From the NCBI RefSeq assembly GCF_015477765.1, contig NZ_JADLQQ010000004.1, positions 62,001 through 126,000 on the forward strand: DNA of 64,000 nt. The letters are read 5' to 3'. This DNA is from Nocardia transvalensis (lineage in GTDB: Bacteria; Actinomycetota; Actinomycetes; Mycobacteriales; Mycobacteriaceae). Shown piece by piece: positions 24,654-32,159 of this stretch (position 1 is its first letter; every line of letters starts with the position of its first letter). Under the pieces are notes generated by a model. The model ran no database searches. It had not been told where the DNA came from and worked only from the letters and a program-made list of their open reading frames with translations. The position numbers and the translations under genes were made by a program.

Positions 24654-24775
24654 GGATGCGGACGGCCTGCGGCCTGAGGGATGCGGACGGCCTGCGGCCT
24701 GAGGGATGCGGACGGCCTGCGGCCTGAGGGATGCGGACGGCCTGCGGCCTGAGGGATGCGGACGGCCTGCGGCCC
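24651..24775. repeat. Tandem repeat, five copies of a 25-bp unit (minisatellite/VNTR)
   Basis: Five head-to-tail units start at 24651, 24676, 24701, 24726 and 24751. The unit starts GAGGGATGCGGACGG and ends CCTGCGGCCT. All five are identical except for the last base of the fifth (C for T). Each unit contains GGCC-TGC-GGCC, so each can form a small hairpin. Perfect identity suggests recent expansion by slippage. It lies between serA and leuB and contains no gene; it translates openly on the minus strand only because 25 bp repeats cycle through frames. Confidence 0.95.
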
Positions 24776-24870
24776 GACGGGTGTGACCGAGGGTCTCGAG
24801 TGACTGATGTGGATCGGGCCGACGGCTTCTGTGATCGTCCTCTCGAATAGTGGAGTGCTATCAACTGGTT

Positions 24871-24902
24871 GCCCCGCCGCGAGCGCTAGCGAGCGGCGGG
24901 GC
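24871..24902. repeat. Palindromic repeat element, copy 1
   Basis: GCCCCGCCGC (24871-24880), centre GAGCGCTAGCGA, then GCGGCGGGGC (24893-24902): a 10-bp perfect stem with a self-complementary CGCTAGCG in its loop. A 26-bp stretch (24872-24897) recurs exactly at 25035-25060, so this is a small repeat family resembling REP/BOX elements. Confidence 0.8.
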
Positions 24903-25034
24903 TCTTTGCGGTCGGGGAGGTCTATGGGGCGGCGTTCTGCTCTGCGGTCCGGTGTGCGCGTTTCGATTCGACTGTGTGGTCCTCTTTCGGTGTGGCGCTG
25001 CGCTCCTTTGATGCGCCGCGAGGGCTTGTTCATT

Positions 25035-25065
25035 CCCCGCCGCGAGCGCTAGCGAGCGGCTGGGG
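25035..25065. repeat. Palindromic repeat element, copy 2
   Basis: The same 26-bp core as copy 1 (25035-25060), followed by TGGGG, so the outer stem CCCC/GGGG has one bulged T. It is 164 bp downstream of copy 1 in the same orientation, between serA and leuB. The remaining bases of the 572-base interval 24613-25184 hold no gene I can support. Confidence 0.8.
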
Positions 25066-25184
25066 TTCTCACTATTCGGGATGGGCTTCCCCTGGTGTGG
25101 GCGGGGGTGAGGGAACCGGATAGGGTGGCGGGGGTTGTGACCTCGACGGCTGTGGCCAGTGGAGACTGAACGGAGCGTGGTGTG

Positions 25185-26192
25185 ATGAAGCTTGCTGTCA
25201 TCCCAGGAGATGGGATCGGGCCCGAGGTCATCGCCGAGGCACTCAAGGTGCTCGATGCGGTTGTGCCCGGTGTCGAGAAGACCCAGTACGACCTGGGGGC
25301 CAAGCGGTATCACGCGACCGGAGAGGTGCTGCCGGATTCGGTGCTGCCGGAGTTGAAGCAGCACGATGCGATTCTGCTGGGGGCCATCGGCGATCCCTCC
25401 GTGCCGAGCGGTGTGCTCGAGCGAGGTCTGTTGCTGCGCACCCGATTCGCGCTCGACCACCATGTGAACCTGCGGCCGTCCAAGCTGTATCCGGGTGTCA
25501 CCAGTCCGTTGTCGGGTGATCCGGACATCGACTTCGTCGTCGTGCGCGAGGGCACCGAGGGCCCGTACACCGGCACCGGCGGCGCAATCCGGGTCGAGAC
25601 GCCGCACGAGGTGGCGACCGAGGTCAGCACCAACACCCGCTTCGGCATCGAGCGCGTGGTGCGCTACGCCTTCGACAAGGCCCAGCGGCGGCGCAAGCAC
25701 CTCACGCTGGTGCACAAGACCAATGTGCTGACCTTCGCCGGATCGCTGTGGCAGCGCACGGTCACCGAGGTCGGCGCCGAATACCCGGATGTCGAGATCG
25801 CCTACCAGCACATCGACGCCGCCACCATCCACATGGTCAACGACCCGGGCCGCTTCGACGTGATCGTCACCGACAACCTGTTCGGCGACATCATCACCGA
25901 CCTGGCCGCGGCGGTCTCCGGCGGCATCGGCCTGGCCGCCTCCGGCAATATCGATGCCTCCGGCACCAACCCCAGCATGTTCGAGCCGGTCCACGGCAGC
26001 GCCCCCGACATCGCCGGCCAATCCAAGGCCGACCCGACCGCCGCCATCCTCTCGGTCTCGCTCCTGCTGACCCACCTCGGCAAAACCGAGGAAGCCGCGC
26101 GCATCGAGGCCGCCGTCGCCAAGATTCTCGCCTCCCGCACCGGCGCCTCCTCGACGGTGGAAGTCGGCGACCGCATCGTCGCCGCGGTCTGA
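25185..26192 (+). CDS. leuB: 3-isopropylmalate dehydrogenase
   Basis: A 335-residue NAD-dependent beta-decarboxylating dehydrogenase of leucine synthesis. It starts [16 protein letters not shown]; the in-frame GTG at 25182 is the alternative. The substrate loop is visible in [20 protein letters not shown] near residue 85, the catalytic Tyr/Lys region around [10 protein letters not shown] and LVHKTNVL, and the metal/NAD region in [16 protein letters not shown] and [12 protein letters not shown] near 270. The length fits the short actinobacterial LeuB. leuC and leuD lie about 6 kb downstream in a separate unit next to an IclR regulator. Confidence 0.96.
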   Translation: MKLAVIPGDGIGPEVIAEALKVLDAVVPGVEKTQYDLGAKRYHATGEVLPDSVLPELKQHDAILLGAIGDPSVPSGVLERGLLLRTRFALDHHVNLRPSKLYPGVTSPLSGDPDIDFVVVREGTEGPYTGTGGAIRVETPHEVATEVSTNTRFGIERVVRYAFDKAQRRRKHLTLVHKTNVLTFAGSLWQRTVTEVGAEYPDVEIAYQHIDAATIHMVNDPGRFDVIVTDNLFGDIITDLAAAVSGGIGLAASGNIDASGTNPSMFEPVHGSAPDIAGQSKADPTAAILSVSLLLTHLGKTEEAARIEAAVAKILASRTGASSTVEVGDRIVAAV

Positions 26193-26212
26193 TCTTCGAA
26201 CCAGGTCCCGCC

Positions 26213-26228
26213 CCGAAACCGTTCGGGT
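26213..26228 (+). terminator. Possible short terminator after leuB
   Basis: CCCGAA / TTCGGG with a 4-base ACCG loop, 20 bases after the leuB stop. The stem is only 6 bp, flanked by imperfect GC pairing, so it is a weak candidate. Confidence 0.4.
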
Positions 26229-26559
26229 GCGGGGCCGTTCGTTACTTCCGGGATGAAGCGGTCACCGCGCGACCACAGGCCGCCCCGGCAGAGATCGAGT
26301 CGGACAAGGTGTTTCGGATATATAGCGTTGTCGACCGTGGAAGCCGTTGCATCCGAGAAGATTTCGAAGCGGTAGTTCTTCACTTCTCGCGTGCTCTCGG
26401 GCCCCCGTGCAGGCATCCCACGCCCCCGACGCGCCCGCAACGACCGAAAGGTCTTGCCGCCCTTGCGGTGTCCAGCAACCTTTGCGGCCTCCCCAGCAAC
26501 CCACGCTCCCGGTTAGCCAGCCCCTTTCTGGGTCGATCGTCCAGTTTTGCGCGGCACGC
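26229..26559. other. Gene-free stretch between leuB and the inverted-repeat element
   Basis: About 330 bases with no supported gene on either strand; open frames here are arginine/proline-rich shadows. An AT-rich island reads GGATATATAGC at 26316-26326, unusual against the background and able to serve as a -10 region, but I find no -35 at proper distance and no product. Confidence 0.45.
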
Positions 26560-26640
26560 CCCAGCCGCACCCCGTATTCACAAATGCACCCGTACCAGGC
26601 CCTGAACAAGGTGCGTTTGTGAATGCGGGGTGCGGCTGGG
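26560..26640. repeat. Long inverted-repeat element A (81 bp)
   Basis: Outer arms CCCAGCCGCACCCCG (26560-26574) and its exact complement (26626-26640); pairing continues inward through ATTCACAAA/TTTGTGAAT and GCACC/GGTGC with single mismatches, leaving a loop of about 18 bases. It ends 3 bases before the stop codon of the MFS gene. Related elements with the same outer arms stand at 63224-63304 and 63824-63905. Confidence 0.85.
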
Positions 26641-26643
26641 TTG

Positions 26644-27822
26644 TCAGCGACGGGTGGGGAGGGGGACGAGAGGGACTGCGGCGACGGCGATTACGGCGGA
26701 CAGGAGGTAGGCGGCGGGGAAGCCCGCGGCGGTGATCAGGGCGCCGAAGACGGGGGCGACGGCGGCGGAGGCGAGGTTCTGGCCGGTGTTCTGGATGCCC
26801 AGACCGCGTCCGCTCCAATAGGGTCCGGCGATTTCGGCGACCGCCGTGAAGGCCAGACCGTTGTCGGCGACGGTGATCACCGAGGCGACGACCAGGATCG
26901 GAATCGCCGCCCACCACCAGTGCAGCCACGCCGCAATGGCCAAGGCGGACATCGACGCCACGGCCGCGACCGCCACCGTGCGCAGCGGCCGCAGACGGCT
27001 GCCGACCCGATCGGACCAGACCCCCGCGCCGATGCGCCCGGCCGCGCCCAGCAGCTGAGTCGCCGTAACCAGGACGCCCGCAATGCCGAGCGACAGGCCG
27101 ACGTCGCGGTGCAACCACAGCAGCGCGAAGGTCCACACCGTCGCCTGCGGAATCACCAGCAGCACCGAGACCGCGTGGATCCGCCACAGCGTGGTGTCCC
27201 CGCGATACGGGTTGGCGGGAGGCTCGGTGCCGTTTCCGGCCGGGCGCGGCGGGTCGACGATGCCGATACCGCAGCTCACCGCGGCCAGTCCCGCCATCAC
27301 CGCGGGCACCAGGATCGCGGTGGAAAACCCGTGCGCCGCAGCGACAGCCGGAATCGTCATGGCACCGATCGCCACACCCAGCGGCTGCGCGGTTTGCCGG
27401 ATTCCCATGGCCAGTCCGCGTCGGGCGGGCGGGAACCAGCCGACGATCACCCGTCCGCTGGCCCCGTTCGTACTGGCCGCACCCATCCCGGCCAGGAACA
27501 GCAGTACCCCCAGCACAACGTAATTCGACACTCCCGCCGCGGCGGCCCCGGCCACACACATCACCAGCGGACCGGCCACCAGCACCGCCCGCTCGCCGAT
27601 CCGGTCCACCACGTACCCCCAGGCGATGAGCATGCAGCACAGACCGACGGTCGGCATGGCCACCAGCAGACCCGCAGTGGCCAAAGGCATTCCGCGGCCG
27701 GTCAGCGCGGGCAGCAGAAAGGGGGTGCCGTGCACGATGACCGCGCTCGAGCTCTGGGCGAAGACGCCGAGGCCGAGCATGACCCACCGCCGAGTTGCGC
27801 CGATCTGCGTCGCGGTGGCCAT
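26644..27822 (-). CDS. Major facilitator superfamily transporter
   Basis: A 392-residue membrane protein with about twelve hydrophobic segments in two halves. MFS signatures include VDRIGERAVLVAGPLV between helices 2 and 3 and GRIGAGVWSDRVGSRLRPL in the corresponding position of the second half. GAGGTGAGGG lies 3 bases before ATG, and CATTATATGAG further upstream could be the -10 region. The position, reversed between leuB and the FAA-hydrolase gene, matches Rv2994 of M. tuberculosis (recalled). The substrate is unknown. The inverted-repeat element A starts just after its stop and may terminate it. Confidence 0.88.
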   Translation of the reverse strand: MATATQIGATRRWVMLGLGVFAQSSSAVIVHGTPFLLPALTGRGMPLATAGLLVAMPTVGLCCMLIAWGYVVDRIGERAVLVAGPLVMCVAGAAAAGVSNYVVLGVLLFLAGMGAASTNGASGRVIVGWFPPARRGLAMGIRQTAQPLGVAIGAMTIPAVAAAHGFSTAILVPAVMAGLAAVSCGIGIVDPPRPAGNGTEPPANPYRGDTTLWRIHAVSVLLVIPQATVWTFALLWLHRDVGLSLGIAGVLVTATQLLGAAGRIGAGVWSDRVGSRLRPLRTVAVAAVASMSALAIAAWLHWWWAAIPILVVASVITVADNGLAFTAVAEIAGPYWSGRGLGIQNTGQNLASAAVAPVFGALITAAGFPAAYLLSAVIAVAAVPLVPLPTRR

Positions 27823-28005
27823 GCACCCTCACCTCGAATCTCATATAATGGGAACCTGGTCCTATTGTTTGGACACGATTCACGGTACACCCGTACGCAA
27901 TCCGAAATCCCTGCCCCGTCTGTCCTGTATTTCCCTTTCGTCGCCCCGGCGCGCTCGTCGCCGGGACCTCCAGACCGGGTGGTCGGGCGCATCTCAGCAG
28001 GTGGA

Positions 28006-28011
28006 TAGACT
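28006..28011 (+). promoter_or_regulatory. -10 box of a probable leaderless promoter
   Basis: TAGACT, 7 bases before ATG at 28019, with no ribosome-binding site in between. This geometry puts the transcription start at the start codon. Confidence 0.55.
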
Positions 28012-28018
28012 GCGAACC

Positions 28019-28801
28019 ATGCGTCTAGGTCGTGTAGCCAGCCCCGATGGGGTCGCGTTCGTCAGCATCGAGGGATCGGGGGACCGCGGAGGCGATGCCG
28101 TCGCTCGCGAGATCGCCGAACATCCGTTCGGCACCCCGACGTTCACCGGCCGCAGCTGGCCGTTGGCCGACGTCCGGCTGCTGGCGCCGATCCTGGCCAG
28201 CAAGGTGGTGTGCATCGGCAAGAATTACGCCGCGCACGCGGCCGAGATGGGCGGCGAGGCGCCGGAGGATCCGGTGATCTTCCTCAAGCCCAACACCGCC
28301 ATCATCGGCCCGAACGCGCCGATCCTGTTGCCGCCCAGTTCCTCTCAGGTCGACTACGAGGGCGAGCTGGCGGTCGTGATCGGCCGCCCCTGTAAGGACG
28401 TGCCGGCGGCGCGGGCGAGGGATGTGATCCTCGGCTACACCGTCGCCAACGACGTCACCGCCCGTGACCAGCAGCGACACGACGGCCAGTGGACCCGCGG
28501 CAAGGGTTACGACACCTTCTGCCCGCTGGGTCCGTGGATCGAGACCGAGCTGGATCCGGCGGATCTGGAGGTCACCACCGAACTCGACGGCGAGGTCCGC
28601 CAGCGCAGCCGGACTTCGCTTCTGCTGCACGATATTCCGAAGCTGATCGAGTGGATCACCGCGGTGATGACGCTGCTGCCCGGTGATGTCATCCTCACCG
28701 GTACACCGGAAGGTGTAGGACCGATGAAGGATGGGCAAACTGTGTCCGTGACGGTTTCGGGTATCGGCACCCTCACCAATCCCGTTGCCGCCAAACGTTG
28801 A
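28019..28801 (+). CDS. Fumarylacetoacetate hydrolase family protein
   Basis: A 260-residue FAH-fold enzyme. Metal-binding residues sit in the motifs [15 protein letters not shown] (two acidic residues, near 115), [13 protein letters not shown] (Asp, near 145) and [13 protein letters not shown]; the C-terminus has [18 protein letters not shown]. Homologues are oxaloacetate decarboxylases, acylpyruvases or 2-hydroxyhepta-2,4-diene-1,7-dioate isomerases, and the real reaction here is not determinable. The frame extends upstream to 27626, but ATG at 28019 has the promoter geometry and the family N-terminus [11 protein letters not shown]. It ends 14 bases before gltX, with which it is probably co-transcribed. 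Confidence 0.88.
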   Translation: MRLGRVASPDGVAFVSIEGSGDRGGDAVAREIAEHPFGTPTFTGRSWPLADVRLLAPILASKVVCIGKNYAAHAAEMGGEAPEDPVIFLKPNTAIIGPNAPILLPPSSSQVDYEGELAVVIGRPCKDVPAARARDVILGYTVANDVTARDQQRHDGQWTRGKGYDTFCPLGPWIETELDPADLEVTTELDGEVRQRSRTSLLLHDIPKLIEWITAVMTLLPGDVILTGTPEGVGPMKDGQTVSVTVSGIGTLTNPVAAKR

Positions 28802-28815
28802 TCGAGAGAAGGAAC

Positions 28816-30282
28816 ATGACAGACGTACGGGTCCGATTCTGCCCGTCACCGACCGGCACGCCCCATGTCGGCCTGATCCGCACCGCGCTGTTCAACTGGG
28901 CGTTCGCCCGACACCACGGCGGCACCTTCGTCTTCCGCATCGAAGATACCGACGCCGCACGCGATTCCGAGGACTCCTACCGCGCCCTGCTGGACGCGCT
29001 GCGGTGGCTGGGCCTGACCTGGGACGAGGGCCCGGAGGTCGGCGGCCCCTACGGCCCGTACCGGCAGTCGCAGCGCCGGGACCTGCACCTGGACGTGGTG
29101 CGCCGGTTGCTGGAGGCGGGCGAGGCCTACGAATCCTTCTCCACCCCTGAGGAAGTCGAGGCCCGTCATCGCGCCGCCGGGCGTGACCCGAAGCTGGGCT
29201 ACGACAACTTCGACCGCGATCTGACCGCCGAGCAGATCGCCGCCTACAAGGCCGAGGGCCGCCCGGCCGTGATCCGGCTGCGCATGCCCGACCACGACAT
29301 CACGTGGAACGACCTGGTGCGCGGGGAGACCACCTTCCGCGCGGGCAGCGTTCCGGATTTCGCGCTCACCCGCGGCACCGGCGACCCGCTGTACACGCTG
29401 GTGAATCCGCTCGACGACGCGATGATGAAGATCACTCATGTGCTGCGCGGTGAGGATCTGTTGTCCTCGACACCGCGTCAACTCGCGTTGTATGCGGCAT
29501 TGGAGCGGATCGGGGTTGCCGAGTTGACCCCCGAGTTCGGTCATCTTCCGTTCGTGATGGGCCAGGGCAACAAGAAGTTGTCCAAACGCGATCCGGAGTC
29601 GAATCTGTTCGTCCATCGCGACCGCGGATTCATTCCCGAGGGTTTGCTGAATTACCTGGCGTTACTCGGCTGGAGTCTCGCCGACGATCGCGATGTGTTC
29701 ACGATGGCGGAGATGGTTGCGGCCTTCGACATATCGAAAGTGAATTCGAATCCGGCGCGTTTCGATCAGAAGAAGGCCGATGCGCTGAACGCCGAGCACA
29801 TTCGTTTGCTCGATCCGGGTGATTTTGCCCACCGACTCCGCGAGTACCTGACCGAACACGGTTACATCGGCGCAGAAGTGGACGAGACCCTTTTCGCAAC
29901 TGCGGCCGAGTTGGTACAAACCCGCATCGTGGTGCTCGGGGATGCCTGGGATCTGCTGAAGTTCCTGTTCATCCCGGCCGAACAGTTCACGATCGATCCC
30001 GCGGCGGCCGAAAAGAATCTCGGACCCGACGCCGCGCCGGTGCTGCAGGCCGCCATCAAGGCGCTCGAGGGCGTGGCGGACTGGTCGGCGGGCGCGCTGG
30101 AGGAGGCGCTCAAAACCGCGCTGGTGGACGATCTGGGCCTCAAACCCCGCAAGGCGTTCGCCCCGGTGCGGGTGGCGGTGACCGGTTCGCACATCAGCCC
30201 GCCGCTGTACGAGTCGCTGGAGCTGCTCGGCCGCGAGGCGACCATGAATCGGTTGCAAGCCGGGCTGAACCGGGCACAATAG
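28816..30282 (+). CDS. gltX: Glutamyl-tRNA synthetase
   Basis: A 488-residue class I aminoacyl-tRNA synthetase. The HIGH-type motif is [14 protein letters not shown] (residues 10-24), and the KMSKS-type motif is [11 protein letters not shown] near 255. ATG at 28816 follows GAGAAGGA; the upstream in-frame TTG is unlikely. tRNA-Gln and tRNA-Glu genes follow within 400 bases on the same strand. Actinobacteria of this group generally lack glutaminyl-tRNA synthetase, so this enzyme would charge both tRNAs, with GatCAB converting Glu-tRNA-Gln (established pathway; not tested here). Confidence 0.97.
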   Translation: MTDVRVRFCPSPTGTPHVGLIRTALFNWAFARHHGGTFVFRIEDTDAARDSEDSYRALLDALRWLGLTWDEGPEVGGPYGPYRQSQRRDLHLDVVRRLLEAGEAYESFSTPEEVEARHRAAGRDPKLGYDNFDRDLTAEQIAAYKAEGRPAVIRLRMPDHDITWNDLVRGETTFRAGSVPDFALTRGTGDPLYTLVNPLDDAMMKITHVLRGEDLLSSTPRQLALYAALERIGVAELTPEFGHLPFVMGQGNKKLSKRDPESNLFVHRDRGFIPEGLLNYLALLGWSLADDRDVFTMAEMVAAFDISKVNSNPARFDQKKADALNAEHIRLLDPGDFAHRLREYLTEHGYIGAEVDETLFATAAELVQTRIVVLGDAWDLLKFLFIPAEQFTIDPAAAEKNLGPDAAPVLQAAIKALEGVADWSAGALEEALKTALVDDLGLKPRKAFAPVRVAVTGSHISPPLYESLELLGREATMNRLQAGLNRAQ

Positions 30283-30458
30283 GCCCCGAACGCGCCTATG
30301 GCCCACCCGTCGCCCACCGCCACCCTCAACGGAAACGCTGCGCGTTGCTGGGTCTGACCAGGGGATTTGTAGGTTTCCGGGCTGGGTTTGGTAATCTTCT
30401 TCCCGGCCCGGAACGAGGCCCTCACCGCCCCCGGTGAGCGGCCGAAATCCCAGGTCAT

Positions 30459-30530
30459 TGGGGTATGGTGTAATTGGCAACACAGCTGATTCTGGTTCAG
30501 CCATTCTAGGTTCGAGTCCTGGTACCCCAG
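30459..30530 (+). tRNA. tRNA-Gln (anticodon CTG)
   Basis: A 72-base cloverleaf: acceptor TGGGGTA/TACCCCA with discriminator G, D-stem GTGT/ACAC, anticodon stem GCTGA/TCAGC with loop TTCTGGT giving CTG, and T-arm CTAGG-TTCGAGT-CCTGG. The first pair is U1-A72, typical of tRNA-Gln. CCA is not encoded. A candidate promoter is TTGTAG (30367) with TAATCT (30392), though the 19-bp spacer is long. Confidence 0.95.
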
Positions 30531-30667
30531 CGGTTGGTTCGCCTCGGTTCGCGGTCGAGGCGGAACAGCATCCTGGCGATTTGGTTGTGGGGCAGCGGCC
30601 GGTTAAGCTGGCCGAGCCTCCCGATCGCGAGATCCGTGGAGACCTCCCATTCGGAGAACCTCTCTCT

Positions 30668-30740
30668 GGTCCCGTCGTCTAGCGGCCTAGGACGCCGCCC
30701 TCTCAAGGCGGTAGCGCGGGTTCAAATCCCGTCGGGACTA
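30668..30740 (+). tRNA. tRNA-Glu (anticodon CTC)
   Basis: A 73-base cloverleaf: acceptor GGTCCCG/CGGGACT with a G1-U72 wobble, discriminator A, D-stem GTCT/GGAC, anticodon stem CCGCC/GGCGG with loop CTCTCAA giving CTC, and T-arm GCGGG-TTCAAAT-CCCGT. CCA is not encoded. It lies 137 bases after tRNA-Gln and is followed by a terminator. Confidence 0.95.
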
Positions 30741-30745
30741 CGTAC

Positions 30746-30777
30746 GAAGGCCCCCAACCTGCTGGTTGGGGGCCTTC
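30746..30777 (+). terminator. Terminator after tRNA-Glu
   Basis: GAAGGCCCCCAACC (30746-30759), loop TGCT, exact complement (30764-30777): a 14-bp stem 5 bases after the tRNA. It may also serve the opposing PPOX gene, whose stop is at 30805. Confidence 0.85.
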
Positions 30778-30804
30778 TGCATGTCGGTGTGCTGTGGGCC
30801 GGAA

Positions 30805-31302
30805 TCATTCCTGCGGCCAGGTCGATCCGCCCGGTGGCATCGCGGGCAGTCCCAACTTGCGGTGGTCCCAGCTGCGGATCCGCTCGGGCACGATGCGGAT
30901 GGCCACGCGCTTGTTCAGCATGGCCTCCACCAGGGGACGCACGTCCTCGCTGTAGGGCCCGGTGTAGCGCTCCCAGACGCTCACACCCACCCGGAACAGC
31001 GCGTCGGGATCGTCGACGATCTCGGCATGTCCCTCGATCGACACGCCGCGCAGCTGGTCGTAGCTGTCGCCCGCCTCCACCAGCACGGTGACCCGCGGAT
31101 CCCGGCGGATATTGACCGCCTTCTGCGACTTCGCCTTCGTCTCGAACCAGATCTGTCCGTCGACCAGCGCGTACCACATCGCGGTCAGGTGCGCCACGCC
31201 CGTCTTGCCCAGCGTGGCCAGCGTCATGACGCGGCTGCGCTGCAGAAACTCCGTGATCTCCGCCTCGGACATCACGATCTGCGCACGTTGCTTCACTCCC
31301 AT
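30805..31302 (-). CDS. PPOX-class, probable F420-dependent flavin-like oxidoreductase
   Basis: A 165-residue split-barrel protein of the pyridoxamine-phosphate-oxidase-like family. Typical strands are VMTLATLGKTGVAHLTAMWYALVDG, KSQKAVNIRRDPRVTVLVE and GVSIEGHAEIV. Its position between the gltX-tRNA group and the IclR gene matches Rv2991 of M. tuberculosis, placed among the F420/FDOR-B-like proteins (recalled). FbiD, an F420-biosynthesis enzyme, is encoded 8 kb away, so the cofactor is available. The substrate is unknown. Minus strand, facing the tRNA terminator. Confidence 0.85.
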   Translation of the reverse strand: MGVKQRAQIVMSEAEITEFLQRSRVMTLATLGKTGVAHLTAMWYALVDGQIWFETKAKSQKAVNIRRDPRVTVLVEAGDSYDQLRGVSIEGHAEIVDDPDALFRVGVSVWERYTGPYSEDVRPLVEAMLNKRVAIRIVPERIRSWDHRKLGLPAMPPGGSTWPQE

Positions 31303-31360
31303 GCGCCGACTGTAGTTTACGGCGTATGGCGGCGGTCACAGTGTGACGAAAGACAACGCT

Positions 31361-32062
31361 TCACAGCCGTTTGTGCAGCGCCTCGGCCGCGGCCACGAGA
31401 TCGGCCGCCCAGCGCGCGCCCGGTCGGCGGCCCATCCGATCGATCGGTCCCGACACCGACACCGCCGCCACCACGTTCCCGCCCGAGTCCCGCACGGGTG
31501 CGGAGACGCTGGCCACCCCGGCCGCCCGTTCGGCGGCGCTCTGTGCCCAGCCGCGCCGGCGCACCTCGGCGAGCGCTCGCTCGCCGAATACCGCATCGAG
31601 CAGCACAGTGCGCTGCACCTCCGGATCGGCCCAGGCCAGCAGCACCTTGGCCGCCGAACCGGCGGTCAGCGGCAGGCGGGCGCCCACCGGCACGGTGTCG
31701 CGCAGCCCGGCCGCCGGCTCCAGGGCCGCCACACACACCCGGGAATGCCCGTCCAGGCGATAGAGCTGCACGCTCTCCCCGGTGATCTCGCGCAGCCGGG
31801 GCAGGACGGCCGCGGCCGCGTCCAGCAGCGGATCGTTCGCGGTGGTGGCCAGCTCGGACAGGGCCGGGCCGGGCCGCCACAGCCCGTTGGTGTCGCGGGC
31901 GAGCAGGCGGTGCACCTCCAGCCCGACGGCCAGCCGATGCGCGGTCGCGCGCGGCAGGCCGGTGCGGGTGCACAGCTCGCCCAGGCCGCAGGGGTGCTCG
32001 GCCACCGCGTAGAGCACGGCCATGGCTTTGTCGAGTACCCCGATACCGCTATGCTGTCTCAT
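31361..32062 (-). CDS. IclR-family regulator, NdgR/LtbR-like, next to leuCD
   Basis: A 233-residue IclR regulator: N-terminal winged helix-turn-helix around GLGELCTRTGLPRATAHRLAVGLE (residues 26-49), then an IclR effector domain with LPLTAGSAAKVLLAW and ASVSAPVRDSGGNVVAAVSVSGP. Divergent from leuC with a 97-base gap, the position held by NdgR/LtbR, which control leucine and other amino-acid genes in Streptomyces and Corynebacterium (established for those). TAATAT lies 6 bases before its ATG, so its mRNA may be leaderless. It probably binds the operator at 32078 to control leuCD and itself. Confidence 0.88.
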   Translation of the reverse strand: MRQHSGIGVLDKAMAVLYAVAEHPCGLGELCTRTGLPRATAHRLAVGLEVHRLLARDTNGLWRPGPALSELATTANDPLLDAAAAVLPRLREITGESVQLYRLDGHSRVCVAALEPAAGLRDTVPVGARLPLTAGSAAKVLLAWADPEVQRTVLLDAVFGERALAEVRRRGWAQSAAERAAGVASVSAPVRDSGGNVVAAVSVSGPIDRMGRRPGARWAADLVAAAEALHKRL

Positions 32063-32068
32063 AGAACG

Positions 32069-32074
32069 ATATTA
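32069..32074 (-). promoter_or_regulatory. -10 box of the IclR gene
   Basis: On the minus strand TAATAT ends 6 bases before the ATG at 32062. This suggests a leaderless transcript and lies immediately beside the dyad at 32078-32092, so a protein bound there would cover the promoter. Confidence 0.45.
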
Positions 32075-32077
32075 ACG

Positions 32078-32092
32078 TCTCGCATAGTGAGA
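32078..32092. promoter_or_regulatory. Candidate IclR-family operator between the regulator and leuC
   Basis: Imperfect dyad TCTCGCATAGTGAGA with TCTC/GAGA arms, in the divergent promoter region. Another TCTCAT lies at the start of the regulator gene (about 32057-32062). The location suits autoregulation plus control of leuCD; the binding protein is inferred. Confidence 0.5.
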
Positions 32093-32159
32093 TGTGCAAA
32101 CTCGCGCCGTGTCGTCAGCCCACTTCGATACGGCGCAGCCGACCGAAAGGTGAACGAGG

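Noticed and set aside
24651..24775. Tandem repeat considered as a CRISPR array
   Set aside because: Units are directly contiguous with no unique spacers, and there are no cas genes.
22810..24864. Long 684-codon minus-strand frame covering serA and the tandem repeat
   Set aside because: It is a GC-skew shadow of serA; its N-terminal repeats only reflect the 25-bp array, and it has no recognisable domain or start.
26262..26622. Overlapping open frames on both strands downstream of leuB
   Set aside because: Proline/arginine-rich, without ribosome-binding sites or domain similarity, and they run into the inverted-repeat element.
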